Made by a program: the position numbers and the translations under genes. Below are positions 7,421-15,643 of a stretch of DNA of 64,000 bases, piece after piece. Numbering within the stretch: position 1 is the first letter of the stretch; each line of letters starts with the position of its first letter. Under the pieces are notes generated by a model that was given only the letters and a program-made list of their open reading frames with translations, made no database searches and was not told where the DNA came from. Origin of the DNA: Bacteroidales bacterium UBA4331 (GTDB lineage: Bacteria > Bacteroidota > Bacteroidia > Bacteroidales > Paludibacteraceae). The stretch covers positions 12,458 through 76,457 of the forward strand of contig DGTR01000024.1 of the NCBI GenBank assembly GCA_002394395.1. The letters are read 5' to 3'.

Positions 7421-9631
7421 ATGAAAAAGATCTGTCTTCTTCTGTTTGTATGCCTCTTTGCCGGCTTTGTACGTGCCGACCTCTCGGAGGACTTCAACTC
7501 TTTAACTTCCGGTTCGTGGTCCGCGGAGACCAATGTAGATCTTCCTTCGGGTACATGGTCGTTTGGCGGCGGGGCTCAGTATAACAAGTCCAGTATTAAG
7601 TTCAACAACTCGGGCGCATACATGATCTCGCCGGCGATAGACAGCCTTGCTACCATCGAGTTCAAGTATCGCTCCGGTGGTAGCAACAAGAAAGTGGAGA
7701 TTGCATACCGGATCGGTTCGGAGGCATGGCAAGTGTTGGACACACTCTCTATACCGTCTTCTTCCTCTTCGTTCTCTACTTATTCGCACGCCGTTCCGGC
7801 AGACTCCTCTTTATCAGTGCGCGTGCGTGTGACAGGTCTGGCGAGCAGTATCTTCATCGATGATGTTGTCCTCAAGAACCCTGTGCAGGGTCAAGGTCAG
7901 GGCGGTGGAACCGTTGTGCCCGGCGAACCCGACCCGGAGTTCACGAGGCCTGAGTTTGTCGCTTCGCATGCAACCTATTACATCTCCCCGGAGGGTAATG
8001 ACCAGACGGGCAATGGGTCGTTCGAAAATCCTTGGTACAACCTCGGCAAAGCTATCTCCGTAGCGCAGGCTGGCGATGTGATCTATTGTCGCGGTGGACG
8101 ATATATGATGTCATGGCGGGGAACAGACGGCAAACTGACCGTCCGTCTCTCACAATCCGGTACCGCACAGGCTCCGATTGTCATTTCTGCTTACCAGAAC
8201 GAGGCGCCGATTTTTGATTTTGAGCAGCAGTTATTGGATTGCAACCGCAATAAGAACAATGTCGGCGACCGCGGTATGCTGATCACCGGCAATTACTGGA
8301 TTCTCTTCGGCTTGCATATCATGCACGCTGCGGATAATGCCATCAAACTCGAAGGCTCCCACAACCGCATCGAGCGTTGCGAGTTCTCCTATAACCTCGA
8401 CACCGGTATCCAGCTCGGCTTCGGGCATAAGTTCTCCGATACGTTCCCCGGCCTCAGCAGCAATGATGGTTCCCATTGTGCCTACAACGATATCGTCGAT
8501 TGTGACTCCCATCATAACTGCGATTATGACGCTAACTACGGCTCTGACGCAGATGGTTTTGCCTGCAAGATGCATAATGGTATCGGTAACCGCTTCATCC
8601 GTTGCCGCGCTTGGCGTAACTCCGATGACGCATGGGACCTCTTCGAAACCGACTACGACGTCATTCTCGCAGAGTGCTGGGCATGGGAATCCGGCAACGC
8701 TTCTGACCATCTCTGGGTAAAGCAATACTTCGACGGCTCCGCCTCTTTCTCCGGCAACGGAAATGGTATCAAACTCGGCGGCAACGGAACGGGTGGTTCC
8801 AGCAAAGGTATTCACTATGCGTACCGCTGCGTAGCGTTCGGATGCGATATCACTTCCTCCGTCAAGGGCTTTGACTGCAACAGCCATAAGGGCGGACACG
8901 TCCTCATTAACTGCCTCGCGTTCGATAACTCCTACGACTTTATGTTTGAGTCCGGTGGTTCGGATGCCAACACCTACTATTACAATAATGTCTGCTTCGG
9001 CAAGCAGGAGGCGTGTGTCGGAACAGATGATTACAATGCCCTGGGCACCTCGCTCTCTAAAGATGCCTGGACCAACCATCTGGTGACTTCTTTCTCCCGC
9101 TCGGATTACGTCTCTTTGGCGGAGGCGGATGCTATCGCTCCGCGTCGGGGAGATGGTTCTATGCCGTCCCGTTTCGCACGACTCCTGCCGGGTTCTAACC
9201 TCGTGGATGCAGGATTTATTCCTCCGGTATCCGTTACGCCTAACCTCGCGCAATTAGAGGCGGACTTCCCCTTCCTCGCTTCGCCGGTCTATGGTACAGC
9301 ACGCGATTTGGGACCATACGAGCTCTTCCAGGAAGGCGATGAACCCTCTGCTATTCAGCAGATTGCGGCTCCCGAGCATAAGGGAGATATTGCTATCATG
9401 CTTGGTAACTCCTCTTCCGAGCGTATCGTACGATTCTCGGTGCCTACTGACATAGCTGCGGCTTCTATGACTATCTATGACCTCTCCGGCAGGGCTATCC
9501 GCTCTGTCTCGCTTGTCGGTCTGACCCACGGTGTGGACTACTATCAGCCGATAGACATAACGGGTCTTCATGGCCTCTATATCGTCCGCATCGCTTCGGA
9601 GAACTTCTCCATCGCCGCCAAACTGCAATAA
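7421..9631 (+). CDS. PL9-type pectate lyase with T9SS sorting domain
   Basis: Secreted 736-residue enzyme predicted to cleave polygalacturonate by beta-elimination. After the signal peptide (MKKICLLLFVCLFAGFVRA) there is a beta-sandwich-like region to about residue 160, then the right-handed beta-helix beginning YYISPEGNDQTGNGSFENPW. The PL9 landmark is SDADGFACKMHNGIGNRFIRC followed by SDDAWDLFE, carrying the conserved DADGF and DD..WDLF residues. The C-terminus (IYDLSGRAIRSV ... GLYIVRIASEN...) is a canonical type A T9SS sorting domain, so the protein should be exported by the type IX system and attached to the surface or released. The gene stands alone with its own promoter. Confidence 0.85.
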   Translation: MKKICLLLFVCLFAGFVRADLSEDFNSLTSGSWSAETNVDLPSGTWSFGGGAQYNKSSIKFNNSGAYMISPAIDSLATIEFKYRSGGSNKKVEIAYRIGSEAWQVLDTLSIPSSSSSFSTYSHAVPADSSLSVRVRVTGLASSIFIDDVVLKNPVQGQGQGGGTVVPGEPDPEFTRPEFVASHATYYISPEGNDQTGNGSFENPWYNLGKAISVAQAGDVIYCRGGRYMMSWRGTDGKLTVRLSQSGTAQAPIVISAYQNEAPIFDFEQQLLDCNRNKNNVGDRGMLITGNYWILFGLHIMHAADNAIKLEGSHNRIERCEFSYNLDTGIQLGFGHKFSDTFPGLSSNDGSHCAYNDIVDCDSHHNCDYDANYGSDADGFACKMHNGIGNRFIRCRAWRNSDDAWDLFETDYDVILAECWAWESGNASDHLWVKQYFDGSASFSGNGNGIKLGGNGTGGSSKGIHYAYRCVAFGCDITSSVKGFDCNSHKGGHVLINCLAFDNSYDFMFESGGSDANTYYYNNVCFGKQEACVGTDDYNALGTSLSKDAWTNHLVTSFSRSDYVSLAEADAIAPRRGDGSMPSRFARLLPGSNLVDAGFIPPVSVTPNLAQLEADFPFLASPVYGTARDLGPYELFQEGDEPSAIQQIAAPEHKGDIAIMLGNSSSERIVRFSVPTDIAAASMTIYDLSGRAIRSVSLVGLTHGVDYYQPIDITGLHGLYIVRIASENFSIAAKLQ

Positions 9632-9729
9632 TCTTTCCTTTGGATTTCAGCTCTCCCGCTCCAGTACGCCCAATGGATGGACATCTATGCTTACCGGTTT
9701 ATGGAGAAGGTGATTTAGGAATGAGTACA

Positions 9730-10860
9730 TTATCGATGTTTAAACCATAACTCCATAACCGGATCGGAGAGGAAAAGTCCCTGTTCGGTAGATATGATAA
9801 GATCACGCTCCAACATCACCTTTTGCATTTTTGATACATTTGATTTTGTTCCTAAATTGTATTTGGCAAGTACCTCTTGGGAAGACCATTGGGTATGTTG
9901 ACCATCTACAATAGCACGTAGCATATTGAGTTGATAGGATGTTAGTCCCCCTGTCTGCTCCATAAATAATGGAGTACACTGAATCAGTAGGTCGTTGATA
10001 CCGGCTTTTATAGCCTCATCATCTACAATATGCTCCGTGTTGAGCATGACGTTCCATGATAACTGCTGCACATAAGAAGACTGATTTCCTACTATCTCGC
10101 ATATTTGACGAACATAAGAATCGCTAATGGCTAATCCTTTTTGCTCGAACTTGGACTGAATAAAAGGTATCCATTCTTCTGATGGGATAGGTTGAAGATA
10201 GTTCGGCTCGCCAAACTGGTAGAACGGCATTCGCTTATTCTGAAAGAGCTGGTTCATCATGTGTTGACGGCTCCCAAACAAGCAATAGGAAGCGTGCGTA
10301 TGGTGCTGCCAAACACCACGCATGCGTTTTTGAACCAATAAACTTTCCGGCCATTCGCCTACCTGCTGAAACTCATCAATGCATACTACAAGATGTTTTC
10401 CAATATGTTCTCCTACCCGCTCAGGTAAAGAGAGTATCTCTTCCGGGGAATACTCCTTCGGGGTGATGCCTAATGATACTGAGTATTCTGTACCGGGATT
10501 CGGATTCATAGAAATCTTAGGAGAAATACGTGTTAAAAATTGGCGGATGTTCTCTAATATTTGCTCTATTTTCGAGCCCGTCTGAGTCATGATTGCTTCG
10601 GCAAATTTATTATAGAAATCATATTCAGAACGACAGTCATAAATATCCATATACACAATCTGGACGATGTCTTTATCTACTACTTGGGCTACATGTTTAG
10701 CAAGCGATGTCTTTCCCATTCGGCGAGGGGAAATGAGAATAACATTTAATCCATTCTCGAAGTTTAATTTCAGTCGGCGCGTTTCGCGCACGCGATCAGT
10801 GAAATTGTTACCTCCAACGGAAACGCCATACAAAAAAGAAGGATTCTTGTCTTTGTTCAT
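9730..10860 (-). CDS. AAA-family ATPase (Bacteroidetes ATP-binding protein)
   Basis: A 376-residue P-loop ATPase with Walker A SPRRMGKTSLAKH, Walker B LVVCIDEFQQ, a sensor-like CLFGSRQH segment, and a C-terminal winged-helix-like region ending LSDPVMELWFKHR. This matches the archaeal-type/STAND-like ATPase family common in many copies in Bacteroidales, whose role is unresolved. I chose the ATG at 10860; the upstream GTG at 10905 lies inside an operator-like palindrome. The leader between promoter and start carries two tandem 12-bp palindromes, which suggests control by a dimeric DNA-binding protein, possibly itself. Confidence 0.75.
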   Translation of the reverse strand: MNKDKNPSFLYGVSVGGNNFTDRVRETRRLKLNFENGLNVILISPRRMGKTSLAKHVAQVVDKDIVQIVYMDIYDCRSEYDFYNKFAEAIMTQTGSKIEQILENIRQFLTRISPKISMNPNPGTEYSVSLGITPKEYSPEEILSLPERVGEHIGKHLVVCIDEFQQVGEWPESLLVQKRMRGVWQHHTHASYCLFGSRQHMMNQLFQNKRMPFYQFGEPNYLQPIPSEEWIPFIQSKFEQKGLAISDSYVRQICEIVGNQSSYVQQLSWNVMLNTEHIVDDEAIKAGINDLLIQCTPLFMEQTGGLTSYQLNMLRAIVDGQHTQWSSQEVLAKYNLGTKSNVSKMQKVMLERDLIISTEQGLFLSDPVMELWFKHR

Positions 10861-10887
10861 AATTGTAATAAGGTAATTTTTTTCGTT

Positions 10888-10914
10888 CACCACTTGGTGG
10901 TCCACTACTTAGTG
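10888..10914 (-). promoter_or_regulatory. Two tandem palindromes in ATPase leader
   Basis: CACCA-CT-TGGTG at 10888-10899 and CACTA-CT-TAGTG at 10903-10914, both 12-bp palindromes with 2-nt centres, 15 bp apart. They sit just downstream of the -7 box, where a bound repressor would block initiation or early elongation. Confidence 0.6.
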
Positions 10915-10931
10915 AACTTTTAAAATCGCTG

Positions 10932-10962
10932 CAAAGGTACAACATTTTTTTGATATACACAA
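10932..10962 (-). promoter_or_regulatory. Promoter of the leftward ATPase gene
   Basis: On the minus strand: TTG -33 (10960-10962) and TACCTTTG -7 (10932-10939), spacing 20 nt. Confidence 0.75.
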
Positions 10963-11041
10963 GACCTTGGTCGCGAAAAATGCATTTTTTTATTCGATTT
11001 CGCGAGCAAGGTAGAGCAACCGCCCACGATTTTGTGGTCGC

Positions 11042-11068
11042 TCATGTCGAAAAAAAGCAGTACCTTTG
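11042..11068 (+). promoter_or_regulatory. Promoter-like site of a short transcript
   Basis: TACCTTTG at 11061-11068 preceded by CATGTCGAAAAAAAGCAG, matching the extended motif seen before the AraC-like and fimbrillin genes. A TTG at -33 is replaced by GTCG, so strength is uncertain. Confidence 0.55.
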
Positions 11069-11155
11069 TCGTCGGAATTGGAGATCGTACATGGTAAATG
11101 ACTAAATCGACCGTCGCCGGCGGCGAAGAAGAGCACCCTTCGGGGTGCTTTTTTT
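11069..11155 (+). ncRNA. Candidate small RNA of about 80 nt
   Basis: Bounded by a TACCTTTG promoter and a strong intrinsic terminator. It contains an ATGGTAAATGA word with a four-codon mini-ORF and a GC-rich CGCCGGCGGCG palindrome, but no real gene. It could be a small regulatory RNA or an abandoned leader. Confidence 0.4.
11132..11155 (+). terminator. Intrinsic terminator
   Basis: Stem AGCACCC / GGGTGCT with a TTCG tetraloop followed by a run of T residues. Confidence 0.85.
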
Positions 11156-11243
11156 CGATTTTGTGACCGAGAAAACTATACAATCGGTTTATGGCTATCT
11201 AGCTTCAGAGACTATAATGCATAAAAATGCGAGTTTTGGGTAC

Positions 11244-11274
11244 TTGTGCACGTGCCCGAAAAGCAGTAATTTTG
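11244..11274 (+). promoter_or_regulatory. Promoter of the surface-protein gene cluster
   Basis: TTG -33 (11244-11246) and TAATTTTG -7 (11267-11274), 20-nt spacing, with the conserved AAAAGCAG just before the -7 box. Confidence 0.75.
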
Positions 11275-11299
11275 CAGCGTCAAACGACGCTGCTTTTTT
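11274..11299 (+). terminator. Terminator hairpin directly after the -7 box
   Basis: Perfect 8-bp stem GCAGCGTC / GACGCTGC, AAAC loop, then six T residues. Because it begins at the last base of the -7 box, transcripts starting here would lack the 5' arm. It would mainly stop read-through from upstream. Confidence 0.7.
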
Positions 11300-11335
11300 A
11301 TACCGGACAATTTAACACTTTAACAATATCATATC

Positions 11336-11950
11336 ATGCGAAAATTTTATTTTTTTTTAGCGATCCTTTTGACCGCCATGACGGTACAAGCAAAGGGCAG
11401 TGGAATTCCTTCTGAGATCTTCAAAAACGGGAAGGTGAAGTATGAGAAATCGACCAACACGTTGGTGTTAGAAGACGGTTTCAAGTACAGTCTCGGCAAA
11501 GGACTGGTAGTCTTCGAGACAGGCAAAGACCTGCGTCTCTTGCTCAAAGGAGACGCGGAGTTCAAGGCGGCTCTGGTCTTCAAGGACAACCTGATCATCG
11601 AGGCTTCGCAGCCGGCGGTGCTGGCCGTAACGTCGAATATCAGCGGCTCAGCGATTGAGTGTCCGAACCTGACGGTCAAGGAGAACGTGGACCTGCAGCT
11701 CCTCTCCCGTAACTCGCAGGAGGGCATGCATGCGCTGAAATGTCACGGTACCCTGAATGTGCAAAAAGCCCTCTTCCGCGCAGAGACCACCACGGCGAAC
11801 CTCTCGGTCAAAGTGAAAGAGTTATCGCTGGACAAGGCCATTATGGAGAAACCCAAAGGCGGCATCGTCAACGACCAATGGGGCGGCATCTGCTACGGCG
11901 ACAGTCTGCCGGCAAAGATCGTTCGTATCAAACCCGAAGTGAAGAAATGA
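11336..11950 (+). CDS. Secreted protein with a TNTL-type beta repeat domain, unknown function
   Basis: A 204-residue protein with a clear signal peptide (FYFFLAILLTAMTVQA). The segment KNGKVKYEKSTNTLVLEDG matches the pattern G-x-G-x3-[YF]-x3-TN-x-L-x-L that opens a beta-rich domain in the larger proteins at 15644, 16804 and 22296, so this looks like a minimal, stand-alone version. No catalytic motif or C-terminal tag is visible. It is first in a tightly packed gene run: the next gene starts at an ATGA overlap with its stop. Surface adhesion or structural roles are inference. Confidence 0.6.
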   Translation: MRKFYFFLAILLTAMTVQAKGSGIPSEIFKNGKVKYEKSTNTLVLEDGFKYSLGKGLVVFETGKDLRLLLKGDAEFKAALVFKDNLIIEASQPAVLAVTSNISGSAIECPNLTVKENVDLQLLSRNSQEGMHALKCHGTLNVQKALFRAETTTANLSVKVKELSLDKAIMEKPKGGIVNDQWGGICYGDSLPAKIVRIKPEVKK

Positions 11951-13329
11951 GACGTCTTGGCTCTTGGCTCTTAGTTCTTGGCTCTTTGTTCTTTGTCCCC
12001 ACCAGGGCGCAAGAGCTGACCATCCCCCGGGACTCGGTGCCGGAGGACCATCTGGCATGGTTTGGCTTGCGCGGAGCGGTACAGGAGGTGACGGAGTATG
12101 ACTATAACAACTACGGCAAGAAGATCTGGCGGTTCGACACCCGCGGGCGGCTGACGGAGTACTACGAATATACGCATCCTTTCTTCGAGAACGGCGGTTG
12201 TGTCTTCGGTCTCTGGGCGCATTACCGCTACGCTTACGACGAGCAGGAAAAAATCATCTTCGAGGAGACCTACAATGCCGATTATAACACCGTCGATGAG
12301 TGGGCGGATATAACGCTCGAGCTCTTTCCACCTCAATACAAGGGTGCGGATTTCCGGGACAAAGCAGAGAAAGAACACGGCGACACGACGTTCTGTTATA
12401 ATCAATGGACACCGGACGGCCCGACGAGCAATTATTTCGGTATTCGGTATGATCGTAAGGGTAACTGGTTCGAGATGGTCCATACGAGTGAGGATGGCTA
12501 TACGTGCGCGAGCGTGATCGTGCGCGAAATAAAATATTATAAGGATATAGCGCTCTTCGATCTGCCGGTAGGCGTGAAGGCGGTCAGCCATCAATGGAAG
12601 TCCGACGGACGGAATTGGGGCAACCGCTACGAGTTCGACCGGGAAGGTAACATGACCTCTTTCCGATCTTGGGTGGACGACGAGGCGTTATACGAATGGA
12701 CTCCCGCAGACGAAGAGTTAGGTTCCGATTTTATTGTACCGGAATCGGAAATAAATCCTAAATCAGAAACCCTAAATCATAAATCCATCGAGTACTGGCC
12801 CACCGCAGTTTTAGGTGAACTGAAGGCGCTGCCGGCGGGTGTCCAAGAGAAAGACGCTTTCTATCTCTGCTTCGACTATATGGGCTACGCCTTTGAGGGC
12901 AACCTCTACCCTTTGCATGACGGATGGTGGATCGTGATGAGCCACTGGTGTTTGGATGAAGATATGACGATGTATCTGGACGAAGAGGACGAGAACGGCG
13001 ATCCTATCCCTGCCGCCTCGCGCTATAAAGACCCCTTTGCCGGAATCCGCTATCCGATCATCAAGACCGATTCGGTCAGTTTTATCTCCCGTAACTACGG
13101 CGGTCAGACCATCAAGATGTACAAAGAGTCCGAGGGCAAGAAAGTATGGGACAGGCTGAAAGTGTCCTGCCATCTGGACGTCCTCGACGCCGATCCCAAG
13201 ACGCGCCGCGTCCTTTGCCGGACGAACCCGAATAACTGGGACTGGGAAGAGTCCCCGCAGTACTACGCCGTCTTTGGATGGATGGATGAAGAATGGATCT
13301 GCGCTAACCTCCTGACCACATGCCCCTAA
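11947..13329 (+). CDS. Secreted YD-repeat-like protein, unknown function
   Basis: A 460-residue protein whose start I place at 11947, overlapping the previous stop as ATGA; longer frames would overlap the upstream gene. The signal peptide core, LGSWLLVLGSLFFVPTRAQ, is encoded by tandem copies of a CTTGGCTCTTGG word. The following GLRGAVQEVTEYDYNNYGKK...FDTRGRLTEY resembles the repeated YD-type beta strands of Bacteroidetes secreted proteins. The C-terminal half is acidic and rich in W, Y and D, with no enzyme motif that I recognise. Translational coupling suggests function with its neighbours. Confidence 0.55.
   Translation: MRRLGSWLLVLGSLFFVPTRAQELTIPRDSVPEDHLAWFGLRGAVQEVTEYDYNNYGKKIWRFDTRGRLTEYYEYTHPFFENGGCVFGLWAHYRYAYDEQEKIIFEETYNADYNTVDEWADITLELFPPQYKGADFRDKAEKEHGDTTFCYNQWTPDGPTSNYFGIRYDRKGNWFEMVHTSEDGYTCASVIVREIKYYKDIALFDLPVGVKAVSHQWKSDGRNWGNRYEFDREGNMTSFRSWVDDEALYEWTPADEELGSDFIVPESEINPKSETLNHKSIEYWPTAVLGELKALPAGVQEKDAFYLCFDYMGYAFEGNLYPLHDGWWIVMSHWCLDEDMTMYLDEEDENGDPIPAASRYKDPFAGIRYPIIKTDSVSFISRNYGGQTIKMYKESEGKKVWDRLKVSCHLDVLDADPKTRRVLCRTNPNNWDWEESPQYYAVFGWMDEEWICANLLTTCP
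11953..11995. repeat. CTTGGCTCTTGG word array inside a signal peptide
   Basis: Three to four imperfect copies of the word (cttggctcttggctctt and variants) encode the hydrophobic core of the signal peptide of the gene at 11947. The same word forms the signal peptide of the TPM gene at 20664. Confidence 0.8.
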
Positions 13330-13349
13330 CCCATAACCCGTAACCCATT
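13324..13349. repeat. TAACCC word array
   Basis: Three imperfect CnTAACCC words fill the gap between the genes at 11947 and 13350. A second array of the family (ctaaccctaacccctaacc) follows the response regulator gene at 27802. Confidence 0.65.
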
Positions 13350-15563
13350 ATGGTAACGATTTGTCTTCTCATAGCAATAGGAGCGATAGTCTATTACTAT
13401 CTGCATGCTCATCCTCGTCCTTCGGAGCCGAAGTGTAAATACGGTTGCCCGATTCCGAAACATCGGCCCGAGCCCAAGCCCGCAAAAAAGGAACAGGCTA
13501 AGCCGGCACCTCAACCAAAGCCTCAACCCGAGCCGCAGCCGGGGACAACGCAATTTCCTTATCCCGCCAAGCAACCGGGCGGATGCCGGTTCCCTTCCGA
13601 CAGCGATATCGCCAATTTCCAGGACTATGGAGAGGAACCCGTGACGATGCACGAGTCGGAGTTCAAGGAGTGGTGGTTCTTCTGCGAAGATCCCGGGTAT
13701 CCGTGCTGGAGTTATGTGGGAACGGACAAAGAGCAGAGACGCTGTATCCTACAGCGCCGGTACAGACACGGCGACGATGATCATCCTACTTTCGAGAAAC
13801 GCTTCTTCGTCATCAAACGGAACATCATGGCTTCCGTCTTCGCCCTCGCATTGATAGACGGCAAAATGGACCGCAACGATTACCGGAATCAAATGGAGCG
13901 CCTCGACCGCCTCTTCCCGCCTAAGAACAATGCCGAGACAGATGGTCCGCCCGTTCTCCTCCCGCCGCAGGAACTGCTTGACAACCCTTCAGAGGAGGAG
14001 ATGGCTGAGATGAAACGCGAGGAGGAACGCCGGCAGAGGCACGGCAAAGTTGTCTATGAAGATGGTGCGCGGAAACTCTTCTACGACGGCGACGCACTTA
14101 AACTGCGCTACAACGGAAAGGACTACACCTTCAGCGGACACGGCTACGAGCCGATGGCGATCATCCTCGGGCACGACGGAGAGACGGCTTACATACACAA
14201 CTCGTTCCTCGTGGAGGACGAGTGCAGGGAGTTCGTGAAAAACCCGAAGTACCTGTGCCAAACAATCACAGGTCATAAACATGACGCCAAGTCTTTCTGT
14301 ATGCTGCTCACGACCGCTATTGACGATGGCTACGATTGGCAGATAGATGAGTTGGAGAGCAGGGTGGATGAACTGACGCGGTTTGAGACGCGCGAAGTAT
14401 GGTATCAGGCTGACGGCATTGAGTTCGGCAGGTATGGCGAAGAGGAAGGCGGACGCGAGGAGCACCACTATGAGCACGAGATATTATACATCATCGTCGA
14501 TGGACATAAATACCATTTGAACGATAATGTCGAAGAAGCCAATGCACTGTATCTCTTCATTCCCGGAGCGTTCTCCCGACGGAACGGGAGAAGCGGCCTC
14601 CGCCTAAGAGGGTATAAAAAAAGTGCCGTCCTGCGTATCCACGGCACCAACGGTGCTGTCCTTGCCGCCTATGCCGATGACTGGAAAAGCGGAAAGACGT
14701 TCACACCTTTCGGGCACCCCTGCGACACCAAGACCTTCTGCGAGATGATGGCGTACGCCCTCCGATCCGGCAAGAAAGACTTCAACCTCCAAGAACTCGA
14801 AAAAGCCTTTGACCCCAAAGACGAACCGCAAAAGGAAACGGGAATAACCATCTACGAAGATGATGACGCACGCCTCTATTTGGAAGACGAGATAGCGCGG
14901 TTGAGATACAAAGGCAGGGTGTACGACTTCGGTTATGACGGCAGGGAACCGTTTGCTACGATTGACAGTTACAGTCTTCATGTCGTCATCCGGCAGGGGG
15001 AGAATGTAGATGCTACATGCCGTTATTTTCAGAAGAATCCGAAGGGTACGATCCAAACGATTACCGGGCGCGAATTGGATGCAGCGCATTTCTGCAAGCT
15101 GCTCTGTGCTGCTGTGGCACATGACCATGGACAGGACAGCGATATGGAGTTTTATATGGATGACCTTGAGCGCAAAGCTTTTGAACTGGAAGACTACCAA
15201 GCCCGCAGGAAGAAGATGGATGAGAAATCCGCCCAAAAGGACGAAGGCGAGACGCTTCATATGGTTTATACCCGCGAAAGTGTCTGCGCGGCGGATGATT
15301 ATATCAACAAGAGTTTGAATATCGATTGGGCGGATTTTGCAACACTCGAAGACCTTGTGAGTTATATCAACAACTATCACGAGGACGGCGGTTTTGCTGC
15401 CATCCCTTATACCGGCGGAGATGCCAAATGGCGTATCCTGTCCGGAGATACGCCACTTGCCGAAGTGCGCGACGATGGACGGATTATCTCCTTCTGCGGC
15501 AATGACCCGCGAACTCCGCTTAGCCGACTCAAACCCACGAAACTACATGGTGAACGACTATAA
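13350..15563 (+). CDS. Membrane-anchored protein with three internal repeats, unknown function
   Basis: A 737-residue protein with one N-terminal membrane segment (TICLLIAIGAIVYYYLHA), then a P/E/K-rich linker at residues 25-70. Three divergent repeats of about 130 residues follow. Repeats 1 (from about 235) and 3 (from about 500) share L-RYNGKxYxF, xxFxKNPK...QTITG, and HxAxxFCxLLxxA. Repeat 2 keeps FCEMMAYALRSG and a helical end. The C-terminal 60 residues (LEDLVSYINNYHEDGGFAAIPYTGG) match most of the mature part of the small protein encoded at 20315. I do not recognise the family; topology suggests a periplasm-facing bulk. Confidence 0.6.
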   Translation: MVTICLLIAIGAIVYYYLHAHPRPSEPKCKYGCPIPKHRPEPKPAKKEQAKPAPQPKPQPEPQPGTTQFPYPAKQPGGCRFPSDSDIANFQDYGEEPVTMHESEFKEWWFFCEDPGYPCWSYVGTDKEQRRCILQRRYRHGDDDHPTFEKRFFVIKRNIMASVFALALIDGKMDRNDYRNQMERLDRLFPPKNNAETDGPPVLLPPQELLDNPSEEEMAEMKREEERRQRHGKVVYEDGARKLFYDGDALKLRYNGKDYTFSGHGYEPMAIILGHDGETAYIHNSFLVEDECREFVKNPKYLCQTITGHKHDAKSFCMLLTTAIDDGYDWQIDELESRVDELTRFETREVWYQADGIEFGRYGEEEGGREEHHYEHEILYIIVDGHKYHLNDNVEEANALYLFIPGAFSRRNGRSGLRLRGYKKSAVLRIHGTNGAVLAAYADDWKSGKTFTPFGHPCDTKTFCEMMAYALRSGKKDFNLQELEKAFDPKDEPQKETGITIYEDDDARLYLEDEIARLRYKGRVYDFGYDGREPFATIDSYSLHVVIRQGENVDATCRYFQKNPKGTIQTITGRELDAAHFCKLLCAAVAHDHGQDSDMEFYMDDLERKAFELEDYQARRKKMDEKSAQKDEGETLHMVYTRESVCAADDYINKSLNIDWADFATLEDLVSYINNYHEDGGFAAIPYTGGDAKWRILSGDTPLAEVRDDGRIISFCGNDPRTPLSRLKPTKLHGERL

Positions 15564-15643
15564 AATGGGCTACCGCGGTAAGGAACTCGTGTACGCAAAA
15601 CGGGAATACTAAGCAATGAATAAATACTAAATAACAAATCACT

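Noticed and set aside
9632..9729. In-frame extension after the pectate lyase stop (LQYAQWMDIYAYRFMEKVI)
   Set aside because: A 32-codon frame follows the stop in the same frame, but the T9SS domain ends properly before the stop and the extension matches nothing I know.
11740..11946. Longer N-terminus for the gene at 11947
   Set aside because: It would overlap the upstream gene by 200 bp and hide the signal peptide; the ATGA overlap start gives a normal secreted protein.
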